Shown one piece after another: positions 49,944 to 61,003 of a stretch of DNA of 64,000 nt. Where the stretch lies: positions 67,820,001-67,884,000 of the forward strand of contig JAFFJZ010000001.1 of assembly GCA_018340375.1 (NCBI GenBank), given 5' to 3'. Each line of letters begins with the position of its first letter. The stretch's first letter is position 1. The DNA is from Gonatopus flavifemur. Lineage: Eukaryota > Arthropoda > Insecta > Hymenoptera > Dryinidae. Below the pieces are notes generated by a model. It searched no databases. It was not told the DNA's origin and was given only the letters and a program-made list of their open reading frames with translations. A program made the position numbers and the translations under genes.

Positions 49944-50501
49944 AAGTTGGGGCCACTTTAGGGCCAAGTAGGGATTATAAACCTTTCCCAGGTCCGAGCC
50001 CGGGAGAAATTTCCGCACGGGTATCAAAATTTCATCCAAGTCAACTTTCTGATAACTTCCAGACCTTATGAAAAAGGCATAAAAAAGATTTTCAAAATCG
50101 ACGCACTAGAGAACTTTCTGTCAGCATTTAGAAAACATAATGAATGTTTGAAATGTTGAGGGGAAAAATGTGGTGATTCATGGTTACTACACCGGGAATT
50201 TCCTTCCATTCTTATTAGACATTCTATTGAATGTCGACATATGATTCTCAAATTTCGTTAGAAGTTTCCAGTCGTTGCAACCCTGTGATTGTTTCCGAAT
50301 GGTAATTTATAATGCTCAATTGGTTGCTTCTTGCTCAACACAAGATTTTGGTTAATAATTAACCACTTTCCAAGGCAAATTATTCTTGGTCCAGTTTTCA
50401 TGGACAGTACTCAGTTGATTCCAAATACGCGTATCTCTGGGAGCCAAACTTGCGATTACACAACATCTATGGTTTTTCCACCCGATTTTTGGATAATTCC
50501 A

Positions 50502-50681
50502 TTAAACATAAACTGACTGCTCAATTGCAAATTGTAAATCAATTTCGCATTGTAGTCGTTCATGTACTTCTGATTTATCCATTTCGTGCGTGCCAATTGG
50601 AATTCTCGAAACAAAGAAATCGGCAGAATCATCGTTATCATCGATGAACATTGCGACCAAAACCCAGAAGAGGAATTTCAT
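50502..50681 (-). CDS. Possible small secreted protein or first exon
   Basis: A 59-residue frame starting with ATG at 50681. The first residues (MKFLFWVLVAMF) look like a short signal peptide; an acidic stretch (DDNDDSAD) and a mixed charged tail with one Cys follow. It stops at 50502. It could be a complete short gene or a first exon whose donor I cannot place. No family recognised, and no neighbour supports it. Confidence 0.2.
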   Translation of the reverse strand: MKFLFWVLVAMFIDDNDDSADFFVSRIPIGTHEMDKSEVHERLQCEIDLQFAIEQSVYV

Positions 50682-52028
50682 ACTTTTTATGTGATTTTTT
50701 TCATGCCCTCGTGCCTTTCCACATACGTATACGCATTCCCGTGTCACGGTCGTGCGTTTGTACGAATACGTTCATAGCGCCGCACGCCAATCATGTTCCT
50801 CCATGTTCTTGACTTTACAAGAAGGGACTAGTGTTGTCACCGGTACAGGTTCTTCTTCTCTCATATCCTGCAGTGTTGATCGGGCCGTCCGACGATGCGA
50901 TACATTTTGAATATATCTTTATTTTAACTGCTCTGTTACTATCCTGATTTTGGGACCTAATAATATTACATCGTGTCATGACTTGATACAATTATATAGC
51001 CACCACGGTGACTACTTCAATGAATTTTCAAGGGTAATACATTTTTTTACACTTCATTCACATTTGTTCTCGACGATCTTCAATCATGAAATATATTCAT
51101 AACATGGGGTCATTAATTCCCCAGTTACATTATGTTGAATTTTGTTCCATTGTGTCGCTATTCCGGTTGGTTATTGTTCTCATTTTGGATCGAACCTCAA
51201 TAGAGTGAAATGAATCAACCAGAGCTCTCTCAATGTCAATGTCACATCTGGATTACCATCGTGTCGTACAAAAGCATTATTTTGGTACGTGATTTGTATC
51301 TTGAATTATGGTGTGTTATCCTAACGGCTGTACATTTTTTACTCACCGATGGTAATCGTGCAGGAATCGTATAAGGTATATTTTGCAGCATTTAAAGAAA
51401 TTTGATGCCATTTTTAAAACTTCCACCCGTTTCAATAAATTCTGAATGATGTAACGTTCACGTGTGATCTATGTGTACATATATCATATGATGTTATATA
51501 AGATAGAGATGAATATACTGTAAACACACAGCAAAAACTTATCGTTAGGGGGTCCCGTGGACCATCCTAGGGTCACTAAATTCCTCTATTCAAAATACCT
51601 CGAGATAATTTATACAAAATGAATGGAACTTGACTATTCAAACCTTCTATTGGTACAGAACAAAGTCTGGCGAATTGATTTTTGTTCATTTTGTTGAATT
51701 ATCTTCGATCATTTTAAGTAGACAGCTCTAATAACTTTAGGAACTAAAGATCTTCATTTCTGTAGTGGAATTAGAACAAGTTTGTATTGTGAGAAGAGTT
51801 TTTCAGTTTCGTCATTCGGTAATACAGTTCCATCACTTGTTAGCAAAATTTACAGGGATGTTGATTATTTTATTCGATAAACAACTATAAAATTTAATTG
51901 TGTTCTCACTTTGTTAGACATTTTTCCCTTCGCGATGCTCAGTTTCAGAGCTGCATCGGAAAAAAATGACGAAAGTTTTCATTCTTAATAATAAAAATGG
52001 CAGTAAAGGTAACCCATACGGCACAAAA
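50682..52028. other. No gene recognised
   Basis: AT-rich DNA without a convincing frame or hairpin. A slightly GC-richer patch lies near 50760-50900. Confidence 0.35.
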
Positions 52029-52172
52029 GTCCCCGCAAAGAGCTCCCGTTATGACAGTAAACGTGAATTCATTATGAATAGTTTGAATTCAAAATGAACT
52101 CTTGATGAAGAACTATTCAGGCATTCAGCATGTATGCATTTTGAATTCATTTTTACTGTCATTACGGGGACT
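52029..52172. mobile_element. Short hairpin MITE
   Basis: AGTCCCCG..TTATGACAGTAAA at the left is matched inverted by TTTACTGTCATTACGGGGACT at the right. The left arm carries about 12 extra bases. The loop repeats GAATTCAWWATG. 144 bp. Confidence 0.75.
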
Positions 52173-53046
52173 GTTCGAGAAGTTCTTCGAAATCAGCCAA
52201 AGTCTTTTTCACTATATAAATTTGAACTACACCGAAAGAATGTAAAAAGTTTAACGGAAGTTTAATGAATGATTCCAACCGATGATGATGATGATGATGA
52301 TATAATCTATCACTTAATTCTGTTGAATTTTTTCTTTCGAGAACTAAACGTTGTGAATATGAAATATCTTTCCATGGATGTCGAGAATCATAAATTGAAT
52401 CAAAAACGAAGATTTTAACGGTTGATTTGAAAGACAAAATGAATAAAAAAGGACGAATCGCTTCGCACGAAAGTTAATTAATTTTTTCACTGGTTCAAAC
52501 CTTGAACACGGGGTTTATTTATCTGAAATAATGTGTGAGCGAGTCCTCCGTTTCGAATAGATAATCAGATTGAATGATACCACATGGTAAGGTTTATCCT
52601 TAACAACAATTGAGTTCCATACGACTGAGAAATTCCTCCTGGGATTACGCCTGATTATTCTTGCCAACGGTAAATGAATCTTGCTTCGAAAACGGACTTG
52701 ACATAACATCGATTCTGATGATAATTTGATATATTTAATCAATATAATGAATAATAGTATATCATCTATAACATAAATTTAATATCACTTCAAGAGAAAT
52801 GCATTATTCGCATGTAATTTAAATGTGGTACATTAACACCTGATGGAACATGTATTTTCGCGTTGTGTTTTTGACGATTATTCAACCTTATTTCGAAGCA
52901 CTAATTTATGTTTGTGTGGAATGTAAACGGTGTAGTTCAGTAATTGTGTAATTCCGATTTGTGTAGTATGAAAACGATCATTCATCAGTAATTCATTCGT
53001 TGTGTAGTTTGCATAATGAAATAATCCCTGTGTAGTTTTTCGCGTG
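52173..53046. other. No gene recognised; short GAT repeat
   Basis: Contains a (GAT)n run near 52283-52300. Minus-strand open frames (52162-52437 and 52515-52742) have gene-like codon use, but no splice acceptor joins them. Confidence 0.35.
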
Positions 53047-53129
53047 CACTCACAGAAAGGATTTCTTGAGTCTAAAAAAAAAAAAAATGAGTTTTGTCCC
53101 AGCGAAAAGAAAAATCCTTTCCGTGAGTG
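53047..53129. mobile_element. 83-bp mini-hairpin, CACTCACRGAAAGGATTT ends
   Basis: The two ends are 18-bp inverted copies with one mismatch, around a loop of about 47 bases. It may be a minimal relative of the larger element with similar ends at 53589-54697. Confidence 0.75.
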
Positions 53130-53745
53130 TGGTTCCGTGGGCCAATCAATTTACTCTTCAAAAGAATTTTTTGGTTATCGTTTCTCTTTTCCACCCAGTT
53201 CAGCAATATCAGCAGTTCAGAAACGTTCACATTGAACATTCGCGTGTCAGGATCCTCATTAAAATTCCCAAGATTTTCCCTGTTTCGCGCCAAGTTAGGC
53301 CCTGGAACATTAAAAAAATCTGTAGAATATCAAGTTCCAAGAGAGTTCAAGTCCATGAACTAATTCTTTCACTTAAGCTGTTGCGCGAGGAAAGGTCATC
53401 CAATCATTCCTTCTTTAAAGTGCACAACTGCTGTACTAACACACGTTAAATACGATTTTCATGTTCATATACATCAAATAACTTATATTTCACATTTCAC
53501 GAGAACACGTGTCATTCGTTGTATTCTAATACGAATTCTAAACTCATTCGGTCTCTATTTCTATTACTTTTTTTTTTATCGTTGTCCACACTCACAGAAA
53601 TGATTTCTCGTTGTTACCATCATTTTATTCTTGATATCGATTTTCTTCTTCGGGAACAAATCAGTGTTCGACCGAAAAGCGGTTTTGTTTCGAAATAATT
53701 ATGATTCATGACTTTTGTCTAACGTAAGAATCTTTATTTGTTGTG

Positions 53746-54025
53746 CACGGAGAAAAATGCCGCTCAAAAATATGAGAATTTTTGTTATTTTTCTTAGTGA
53801 ACTAGAAACAGGGAGGTTTGTAAAATAAATCTTTACACAAAAAAATAGTAGGTAGGATTGGAATTTTAAACCCTGAACGTTGGATTTTATAAAATGTATA
53901 GTAAAATTCAGTTATCCATTCGTAATCTCCCGTATTTTTATGTAAAAATCCATTTTACGAACCTTCCTGTTTCTGGTTTAGGAAGCAAAATAAGAAAAAG
54001 TAGTATGTTTTTTTTTTTCTGTGTG
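53746..54025. mobile_element. Hairpin element, CACGGAGAAAAA ends
   Basis: The arms share AGAAACAGGRAGGTTYGTAAA with its inverse near 53970. The outer ends are CACGGAGAAAAA at the left and (inverted) CACACAGAAAAAA at the right. Part of the CAC..GA/AA end group. Confidence 0.65.
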
Positions 54026-54276
54026 AGAACCATCGTTTTTTGTGGTAAGAACAATGTTCTTATGCTGAAACTAGATGAATATTCTTAAAGGCGACGCTTA
54101 ACGATACGTTCCCCTAGTGATAGAGTTTGCAAAATTGATTCCAATGTATCGTGTTGTGAAATGAAATAGTAATTATAAATTTTGAAACTGGTAATTAAAT
54201 AAAGCAGTGTGACGTGTGCCAGATACCGTCCCAAGCGATTCACCAATATTTTATTTGAAAGAAATCAAGTATTGTA

Positions 54277-54434
54277 ACCATTAAACATTTTGTGTCTTCC
54301 GATATCTTGGTTTTAGATGTCTTGTGTACAACACTTTTAGATATCTTTCAGACGAGTTTGAAACAAGAATTGATCTGAAACTTATTTCAAACTTTGATAT
54401 AAAATATATCGTAAGATACAAAATGTTTACTGGG
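54277..54434. mobile_element. Short hairpin, AAACATTTTGTRTCTT arms
   Basis: ACCATTAAACATTTTGTGTC at the left is inverted near the right end (ACCCAGTAAACATTTTGTATC). Interior AGATATCTT motifs recall family B. Confidence 0.6.
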
Positions 54435-55031
54435 TAAACAAAAAAGATTTCATCACCTTCGATGAAAACTTCACTGCATCAAGAAAATCTTCAAATCTTA
54501 TTTGAAAAATGCTTATGATGGTGGTCTCAAGATCCAGGATTCAATATTCTAACGCCAAGATTATCGAATTTGACTTCAGGCGAGAGAGTTTTCTTTCTCA
54601 TCAGAAGAAGAATTAGGATTGTCCCTATGTTGAGAAAAAAATTTTCTCATGATAATGAAATTTTGGTTGCAATGATGAGAAAACGTTTCTGTGGGTGCTA
54701 CATCGTGTTCCGTTCATTTCCAAGCCATCACTCGCAGTTTCAAAATACCTGACTTGTTAATTACTTGAACTTTTGTGAAAACTCGCATTTTAGAAAATAT
54801 ATTTTCAAACTAATTCCAATAATTCTACGAAAAAAGTACAGTGAGAAAAACTCGCATCAGTCAAATTAACGAAATCAAGTCAACTGTATCATTTTAGTTG
54901 GAATAAATGAAAAATTAGTTATTGTAATTGAAAAAAATGGTTGAATTGACTACAAAAAGCGGTTGTCGTGCTTTACAATCGACCTGATTAGTTGAAATGA
55001 CTGAAAATTTCTCTAAATGTAGAATGATTAA

Positions 55032-55279
55032 CACGCAGAGAAAAAAAGTTGCTGAATTAGCAAAGAATTTGCTATGACAGCAAAAATTTTGCTCTTTCGA
55101 CAAGCGCTTGCCATTCAGCAATCCGGAATTGTAGATATACAGACGGCTAGAAAATTTTGCTGGATTAGCAAATATCTTGCTAAAACAGCAATATTCTTGC
55201 TGTAACAGTAACCGTTTTGCTAATTTAGCAAAGCAGATTTTTCAAAATCGCTTTTTCAGCAAGAATTTTTCTCTGCGTG
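55032..55279. mobile_element. MITE with ATTAGCAA repeats, CACGCAGAGAAAAA ends
   Basis: The perfect terminal pair CACGCAGAGAAAAA / TTTTTCTCTGCGTG encloses recurring ATTAGCAAAGMTT, TTGCTGTAACAG and CAGCAA motifs on both strands. 248 bp. Confidence 0.85.
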
Positions 55280-55349
55280 AAGAACTGGGAAACACATCTA
55301 TATATAAAGGAATACAGGATTTGTGAGAATAGAGTCCTTCCAAACAGTA

Positions 55350-55578
55350 CACTGAGAGAAAGGGTCTATTCAAATATTCGACAGCTAGGAAATTTAGTAA
55401 CTATAAATAAAAATTTAGTTGTGCTAGCTCAATTTTATTTGTCACAACTATATTTTGTATTCCCATCAAATAAACCATTTTATTCATATTTCAGACAGTC
55501 AGCCTTTTATTTACCCCAACTAAATTCTAGCTAGTGTAAATAAAAATCTAGCTGCGGTAACTAACCTTTCTCTCAGTG
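55350..55578. mobile_element. Family A MITE, copy 3 (best preserved ends)
   Basis: CACTGAGAGAAAGGGTCTAT to CTTTCTCTCAGTG, flanked by TA on both sides (55348-55349, 55579-55580). The interior is nearly the same as at 11982-12196. Confidence 0.88.
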
Positions 55579-55945
55579 TATGAAGGATTTTTTACTCATA
55601 CTTTATGGTATCAATTTCAGGGTTTCTTTTCTGATTTCTATTTGACCCTCGGTGAAGATATTTTTGTTTCTTCAAATCTTTATTCATAACCGAATCGAGT
55701 AACGGAATCGCCTGACTCAGGCGTCAATTGATCAAAGTGGGACAACGTTGAATATACCTGTCGGGTACCGATGATTTCATAAAATTACGTGAATGGGGCA
55801 GTGATACTTTCTATGACGATATATGAAACAAAAAAAAACGAATCACAATCCCCAACATAGCGATTCGTTCGAATTTTTGGATAATGATCAAAACACTCTA
55901 ATACATAAAACCAACGAGTTTACAAGGTTTATAACTCATTGAAAA

Positions 55946-58900
55946 TCAGCATTGATTATGGAATTCACCGATACAGCAAATTCTATCCGGTTGTGGTTTC
56001 ACAACTAATTCAAGGTTGTTTGAATTATTCTTGCGAGCAAGATTTTGGATACGGTCAAAGTTACGGAAAAGTTGAGTCAGATTTATGGCGATGAAGTAGG
56101 TATCGATCACAGGTAATCGATTCAACGGATCGTAAAGTTCAATCAATTTTGTCGTAAGTTTTGACGTATCCAACCTCGTCTGAGCTAAAACTGAAATTTA
56201 GATATTTATACTTTCTGTCCATTGTATAAACCCACACTAAACAATTGTATCAGATTCACTGTAAAAAATAAGAATGAGGTTTCCTCCAAATTCAGCGATA
56301 ACAAAAATCCCCCAGAATACATAAGGGAATTGAATTTACTCTACGAGGTGGATTTTTGCTGCTACCAATTCGAATATTCTCAAGAGATCCTTGAACTATA
56401 ATTTATACACACAAAAGTTGCCACAGTCAGGGGCAATTCTGTATGATTTTTCGGAGTTCGAGAATTCTATTCCAAGGCTCATAATTTCCAAACTAAGGAG
56501 GTACAAACGATGAAACTTGCAGGGAATATTCTCAAGAGGTCCTTGAACTGTAATTTATAACTAGAAAAGTTGCCTCAGTCAGGGGCAATTCTGTGTGTCT
56601 TTTTAAAGTTAGAAAATCCACATTTCCTTTTTACAATGTTCATAGGAATATTTCTGCAGGTTTGAAAGAATGTTATGGAACAAACTGAAATTTTTCTCAT
56701 AACAAATACCCATACAACAAAAGTTTTGCTTTGTCTAAAAGATCCCACACAGCACTCGTTGTCTAGAAGATTTCTTCAGAAATGATTAAGAACAATGCAA
56801 GAAGCCTTATGCAACATGAATAGACATCTTTTAGGAGTCTTAAACTGTTCTTACTTCTAAAAGATATCTTCAAGAATTTTTTTTCAGAAACCTTTGAAAA
56901 TTTTCTGAAAGACGTCTTCCAGAAATTTCTAAAGGGTTTCTGAAAACGTTCTCGGAGATATCTTTTCGAAGTAAGAACGGTTTAAGGGGGGAGCCTGCTT
57001 GAAAGGCTTCAAAAAATCGATTTTTTCGAGAATTATTTTGGGAAGGAAAGAAGTATCCGATTGAAACGAAACTTTCAGGGTTTATTGTTATATATTTCAA
57101 CAGTCTTCTCAAATTTTTTCTTTAAGATATATGTCATATTACGCTTGGTACAAGCATTTCGCCGAGGCGCCTCGAGTATGCATTTGTCGTGCAGTGGGAA
57201 AGATGCAGGTCGCAATTTCCATCTGAAAGAAAGAACCCAAAAAGATTGTTATTTCTCAATCGTATAGCTTCTAGTTAAACCAAGAAGATTCAACAAAAAG
57301 TGAAAAATTCAACAATTTTTCGCAAATTGAAAAAATAATTCAATGTTTTGGAAAAAAAAAAATTCACTTTAGATTGTTTAAAAAGTGGGTTAATCTTGAC
57401 TTTCTTAAAGTTTTTTTAGGTTGAACTGGAAGAGAATTTAATCCCGAATACATTCCATTTTATCTCGTTTCGATAAGGCGTTTCATTTTTTCCCTATCTT
57501 TCCCGCCAATTAAGAAAAATCGTAAAATTGAAAAACCGAGAAATTGCGCGTCAAAGTTTTGACTTCAGACTCTTCAAAAAACTGGTTTTCGCCCAGATGT
57601 TGGAGATGTTCGCCCGCGCTCCGAGCGATTCGGCCGCTCGTAAACCTGCTCGACGCTTGCTCACTATTTCTTCTGTAATTCCGAGGATATTTCGAATTTG
57701 CTTCCGAAATTTTAGGGACACATTCTTGGATAGTTTAGGAAGACATTTATAAAAAAAAAATCGATTTTGTGAAGCCTCTAAAGCAGGCTCCCCCCTTAAG
57801 ACTCCTAAAAGATGTCTATTCATGTTGCATAAGACTTCTCGCATTTTTCTTAATCATTTCTGGAGATATCTTTCAGACAACGAGTGCTGTGTGGGATTTC
57901 TTACGCAACAGTTTTCACTTCCTTCAAGATGTCTTCGTTTAGGAAATCTAAAGGACATCTAAAAGAGATCTAAAGACATCTTTTAGACAAAGCAAAATTT
58001 TTGCTGTATGGGATGTCATTGAATCATTGGAAAACTTGAACCAGGTGAAACAACAGTAATTGTCCAATATCTCGGCTTAGAAAGAATTTTTTCGACTTGC
58101 ATTCACCGATTGTTCTCTAATCACCGCCCACACAGCATTTCAGTTCTAAAAGATATCTCAAGCCAAACATAAGACGTCTTATGATGCAACATGAAAAGAT
58201 ATCTTTAAGAGATCTAAAACAGAGTTCTTACTTTTAAAACATTTCTATAAGATGTCTAAAAGATATAATTTCCGAAGAAGAGTTTTAGATCTTCTAGAAG
58301 ATATCTTTTAGATGTGTTTTAGAAGTAAGAACTGTTTTAGACATCTTAAGGATATCTTTTCATGTTGCATAATAAGACTTCTTAAACTTTCCTCGACAGT
58401 TCCTCAAGATATCTTGAAGATTAATAAGAAAAAGGTGTACAATTTTCAGGAATGTCTTCAGGAGAGTCTAGGGATTGGAAACTTTAGATTTTTCTAATGA
58501 ATTCAACAATTCCGAGTAATTTAGTAAAAATTAAAGGATATATCAAAGTTACATCAAAAAGAAAACGATCCTTGATTTTTTGAATTGGTTCAAGAATAAC
58601 TTTGTACACGGTTATCATAATTGCGATCAGCATTCGACTATTCTTTATCCAGAATGAATCTCATTCCGGCGTTTCTTAATCAATTCCAATTACCTCATTC
58701 TTGGATTTCCCGAGATTGTTAGATTCTTCTGTTTCTTTACTGACTTTTATGGATAATCAAGGTTTATGATGGTGTACGCGTATGAACAATGTATGAACTC
58801 TTTGCCGAAGGGGACATAAAATCACAGGTCATTTTACATGAAATTATTATAAAAAGTTGAAGAATTAACAACGTCCATGAACGTGAATGATATTTTTGTT

Positions 58901-60157
58901 CTTTTTTGTATTCACCATGAAAAGAAGTTAAATTGGAATATACTCGAATCAATCAACTTGTAAATACAGAGGTGTAAAAATTATTAGAATAATTGTGATT
59001 TCCAAAACTGTTACAACTTTCCTCTAAGGGAATGCAATCATTTATGGAGTACTGGTTTTATTTCTTGATATAAATAGTTCTTAAGCCCTCTATTTTTGAG
59101 CAAAAGAATATTCCATGATATTACTATATAACAATCTTATTTGTACAAAGTTCTTTTTCATTATGAGCATCTTCATATGTCGCTGAATAATTAACAATGT
59201 GCAATATTTTGATATTAAGAACTGGTGTTTCATGATATAAAATTCATATACACGACAAGGAATGATAGTTGAGTTACGATGAAACCAATAAAAATCCCGG
59301 TTGGAATTTGTTGTTAACTATTCTAAATTCCCAGCGGGTATCTATCTATGTCACATACTGTTTAGTTTGAGATCGAGGTGTTGAGATCATTGTTATAATA
59401 ATTAATTCAGAAATGGAAGGATGAAAAACTATTATATCAACAATCAGACAAAATAGTACTTCACAGATAAATGCATAATCTGAGGCAAAAGTTGGAGTTG
59501 TTTTGGAAATAACAATTATTCTAATAATTTTCACACCTCTGTAACGTAGAGCATTCGAGAAACCATCTCAAGAATTTAGTTCTAACAGAAAATATTTATG
59601 ATGAAGGATAAGCGAAGGAGCTTATCATCGTTAAACTCATAAGGTTTTTATGATAACACGTTTTTCAATTTCATCCTCGTTAATTGAGCTGTGTCTGTAA
59701 TGTTCTCAAATTGAATATATTTATCGATTCATGAGATTTATTTCTACAAAAAAAGAAAAGATTAAATAATTATTGAAATAAGTATTTAAATTGTAAGCGC
59801 ATATGGATCCACTTTTTATTCGGTAGAATAACAATTTTTTTCGTCGATTTGACTTATTTTTTCGAGTAAATTATTTAAAATTGGTCGAATCATCAATGAA
59901 TTGATTTGTTATTTGAATCAGAAAAAGTGGGTCCATGTGCACTCACAATTCAAAGAGTCATTTCTAACAGCCGAAGAGAGATCCTTCAGAGTTAAAGTCG
60001 AAAGTACGAATCTAATCGTACGAAAAATTTGATTATGCGTTTTCAAAGAAAAGACGAAAGAATAAAACAAAATTAATAATTTTGAAATACTTATGCTCTT
60101 TGAAATTACGAAAAGAAAGCGTGGCGTAGGAAAAAAAGAATCGATTTTCAGAGACAT
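55946..60157 (-). CDS. Predicted two-exon gene, unknown 151-residue protein
   Basis: Transcript-order exons 60157-59947 (ATG at 60157, donor T|GTGAGT) and 56190-55946 (acceptor TTTCAG, stop at 55946). The first ends with one spare base and the second begins with two, so the frame closes at 152 codons. The N-terminus has a hydrophobic run (KLLILFYSFVFS) that could be a late signal sequence or anchor; the second exon has gene-like codon use and ends ICCIGEFHNQC. No family recognised. The 3.76-kb intron is filled with transposable elements (family B copies, a piggyBac-type and a Tc1-like element). It could instead be two chance frames. Confidence 0.35.
56372..56626. repeat. Two direct repeats, 152-bp period
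   Basis: GAATATTCTCAAGAGRTCCT at 56372 recurs at 56524. The matches continue through TTGAACTRTAATTTATA and GTCAGGGGCAATTCTGT. Between the copies is more diverged sequence. Confidence 0.8.
56709..58013. mobile_element. Family B element, copy 2, carrying a piggyBac-type MITE
   Basis: The ends CCCATACARCAAAA are inverted copies. The arms share CCCACACAGCACTCGTTGTC and TATGCAACATGAATAGACAT. It is split in the centre by 56986-57795; the right arm has an extra block before the CCCACACAGCACTC unit. Confidence 0.85.
56986..57795. mobile_element. piggyBac-type MITE, TTAA duplication
   Basis: Terminal repeats of about 39 bp starting GGGGGGAGCCTGCTT and including AAAATCGATTTT, flanked by TTAA at 56982-56985 and 57796-57799. 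Joining the flanks at one TTAA recreates the arm sequence CGGTTTAAGACTCC, matching the opposite arm of family B copy 2. 810 bp with no complete transposase. Confidence 0.92.
58129..58424. mobile_element. Family B element, copy 3
   Basis: Inverted arms around GATGCAACATGAAAAGATAT (about 58184) and its inverse (about 58350), then AGTTCTTACTT / AAGTAAGAACT. The CCCACACAGCA start is shared with copy 2. Confidence 0.75.
58967..59541. mobile_element. Tc1-like MITE, TA duplication
   Basis: 42-bp inverted ends starting CAGAGGTGTRAAAATTATTA, flanked by TA (58965-58966, 59542-59543). The end sequence is of Tc1 type. 575 bp with no transposase frame, so a deletion derivative. Confidence 0.88.
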
Positions 60158-61003
60158 CTCAACGACGTAAATAATTCCAATTTCATGAGGAAGACGAGAA
60201 ACGACACACTATGATATTCCTCTTCGTGTGGTCTTGTTCAATCTATTTGCCCGATTTTCCAATTGACATTCGTGTAGCATGCACACCACGACCGTGGTAA
60301 CTTCTTCTCTTTACCGACTCGTCGATTTTCTACGTCATCATGGTCAATTTGTATAAAGATCCGTGGGTATAAACATATATAAATGAATGAAAGAACGTGT
60401 ATATGTATATCCTTTTCTTGATAAACAATCATTCGAATTCAAACTAATTTGAAATTAAACACTGTTTTCGAGTCTCGTTAATTAAAACTGATCCATCTCT
60501 TTCGAGAATCCCTTCTTCGTTTGTATATCAATGTTGATGGCGGGAATAGAAATCTTTTGAATTCCTCCAAACTTCTAAACGCGAAGAAATGATTGTCATT
60601 GTCATACGAGTAATTGACCGCGTGGGTTGATGTAACGTTATGCGTAGCTTTATGATAAAGATTATGAATGATTAGGCCATGATCTTGCAGAATCTTTATT
60701 CCAACAGGAAATGTGGTTTCATGATATCCGAAAACATATCAATTATCTTCCTTTGGACTCCATGCGTCTGGTTTTGAATCGATTTTTAGGATATTTTTTA
60801 TCCCAACTATACTTACTGTATACTTTTATTACATAAGTCATTTATTTTTCATATCCGCATAATTATCTGATAAATCATTGAGCCAAAAATTTTGTGTCAC
60901 AGGAGGTCCACTTATAGTTTGTATTGAAAACAATATATCAAATTCTGAAATTCACAGATTTTCAGTGTAAATTTTACATTTTTTTGTGTTCATATTTAAC
61001 GTA
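60158..61003. other. Upstream of the predicted gene; nothing recognised
   Basis: If the 55946-60157 gene is real, its 5' end and promoter would lie here. No repeat or frame of note. Confidence 0.3.

Larger units (their letters stand above)
41455..50172. repeat. Large imperfect inverted repeat, broken by nested insertions
   Basis: Outer arm match: TCAACATTTCAAACATTCAT at 41470 is inverted near 50150. Next: AAGGAGACTTACGGAAGTGT at about 42172 is inverted near 49775. Next: GGGGCTTGATTT at 43181 is inverted at about 49561. Inner: AATGAAGGGCAGACATYCCA at about 43199 is inverted at about 45640, and the ACACAATTAAAGT region at about 44630 is inverted near 45400. Removing inserts at 41610-41996, 42375-43179, 43319-44508, 45650-49552 and 49805-49943 makes the two arms collinear. 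The nature of the original element is unknown. Confidence 0.8.
53589..54697. mobile_element. About 1.1-kb element, CACYCACAGAAA ends, with two inner hairpins
   Basis: CACTCACAGAAATGATTTCT at the left pairs with CACCCACAGAAACGTTTTCT (inverted) at the right. It contains the hairpins 53746-54025 and 54277-54434. The ends are diverged, so the pairing is an inference. Confidence 0.5.

Noticed and set aside
52162..52742. Two minus-strand frames with gene-like codon use (His run, basic stretch)
   Set aside because: No splice acceptor in front of the downstream frame. The His run is the (GAT)n microsatellite read in reverse, and part of it overlaps a MITE.
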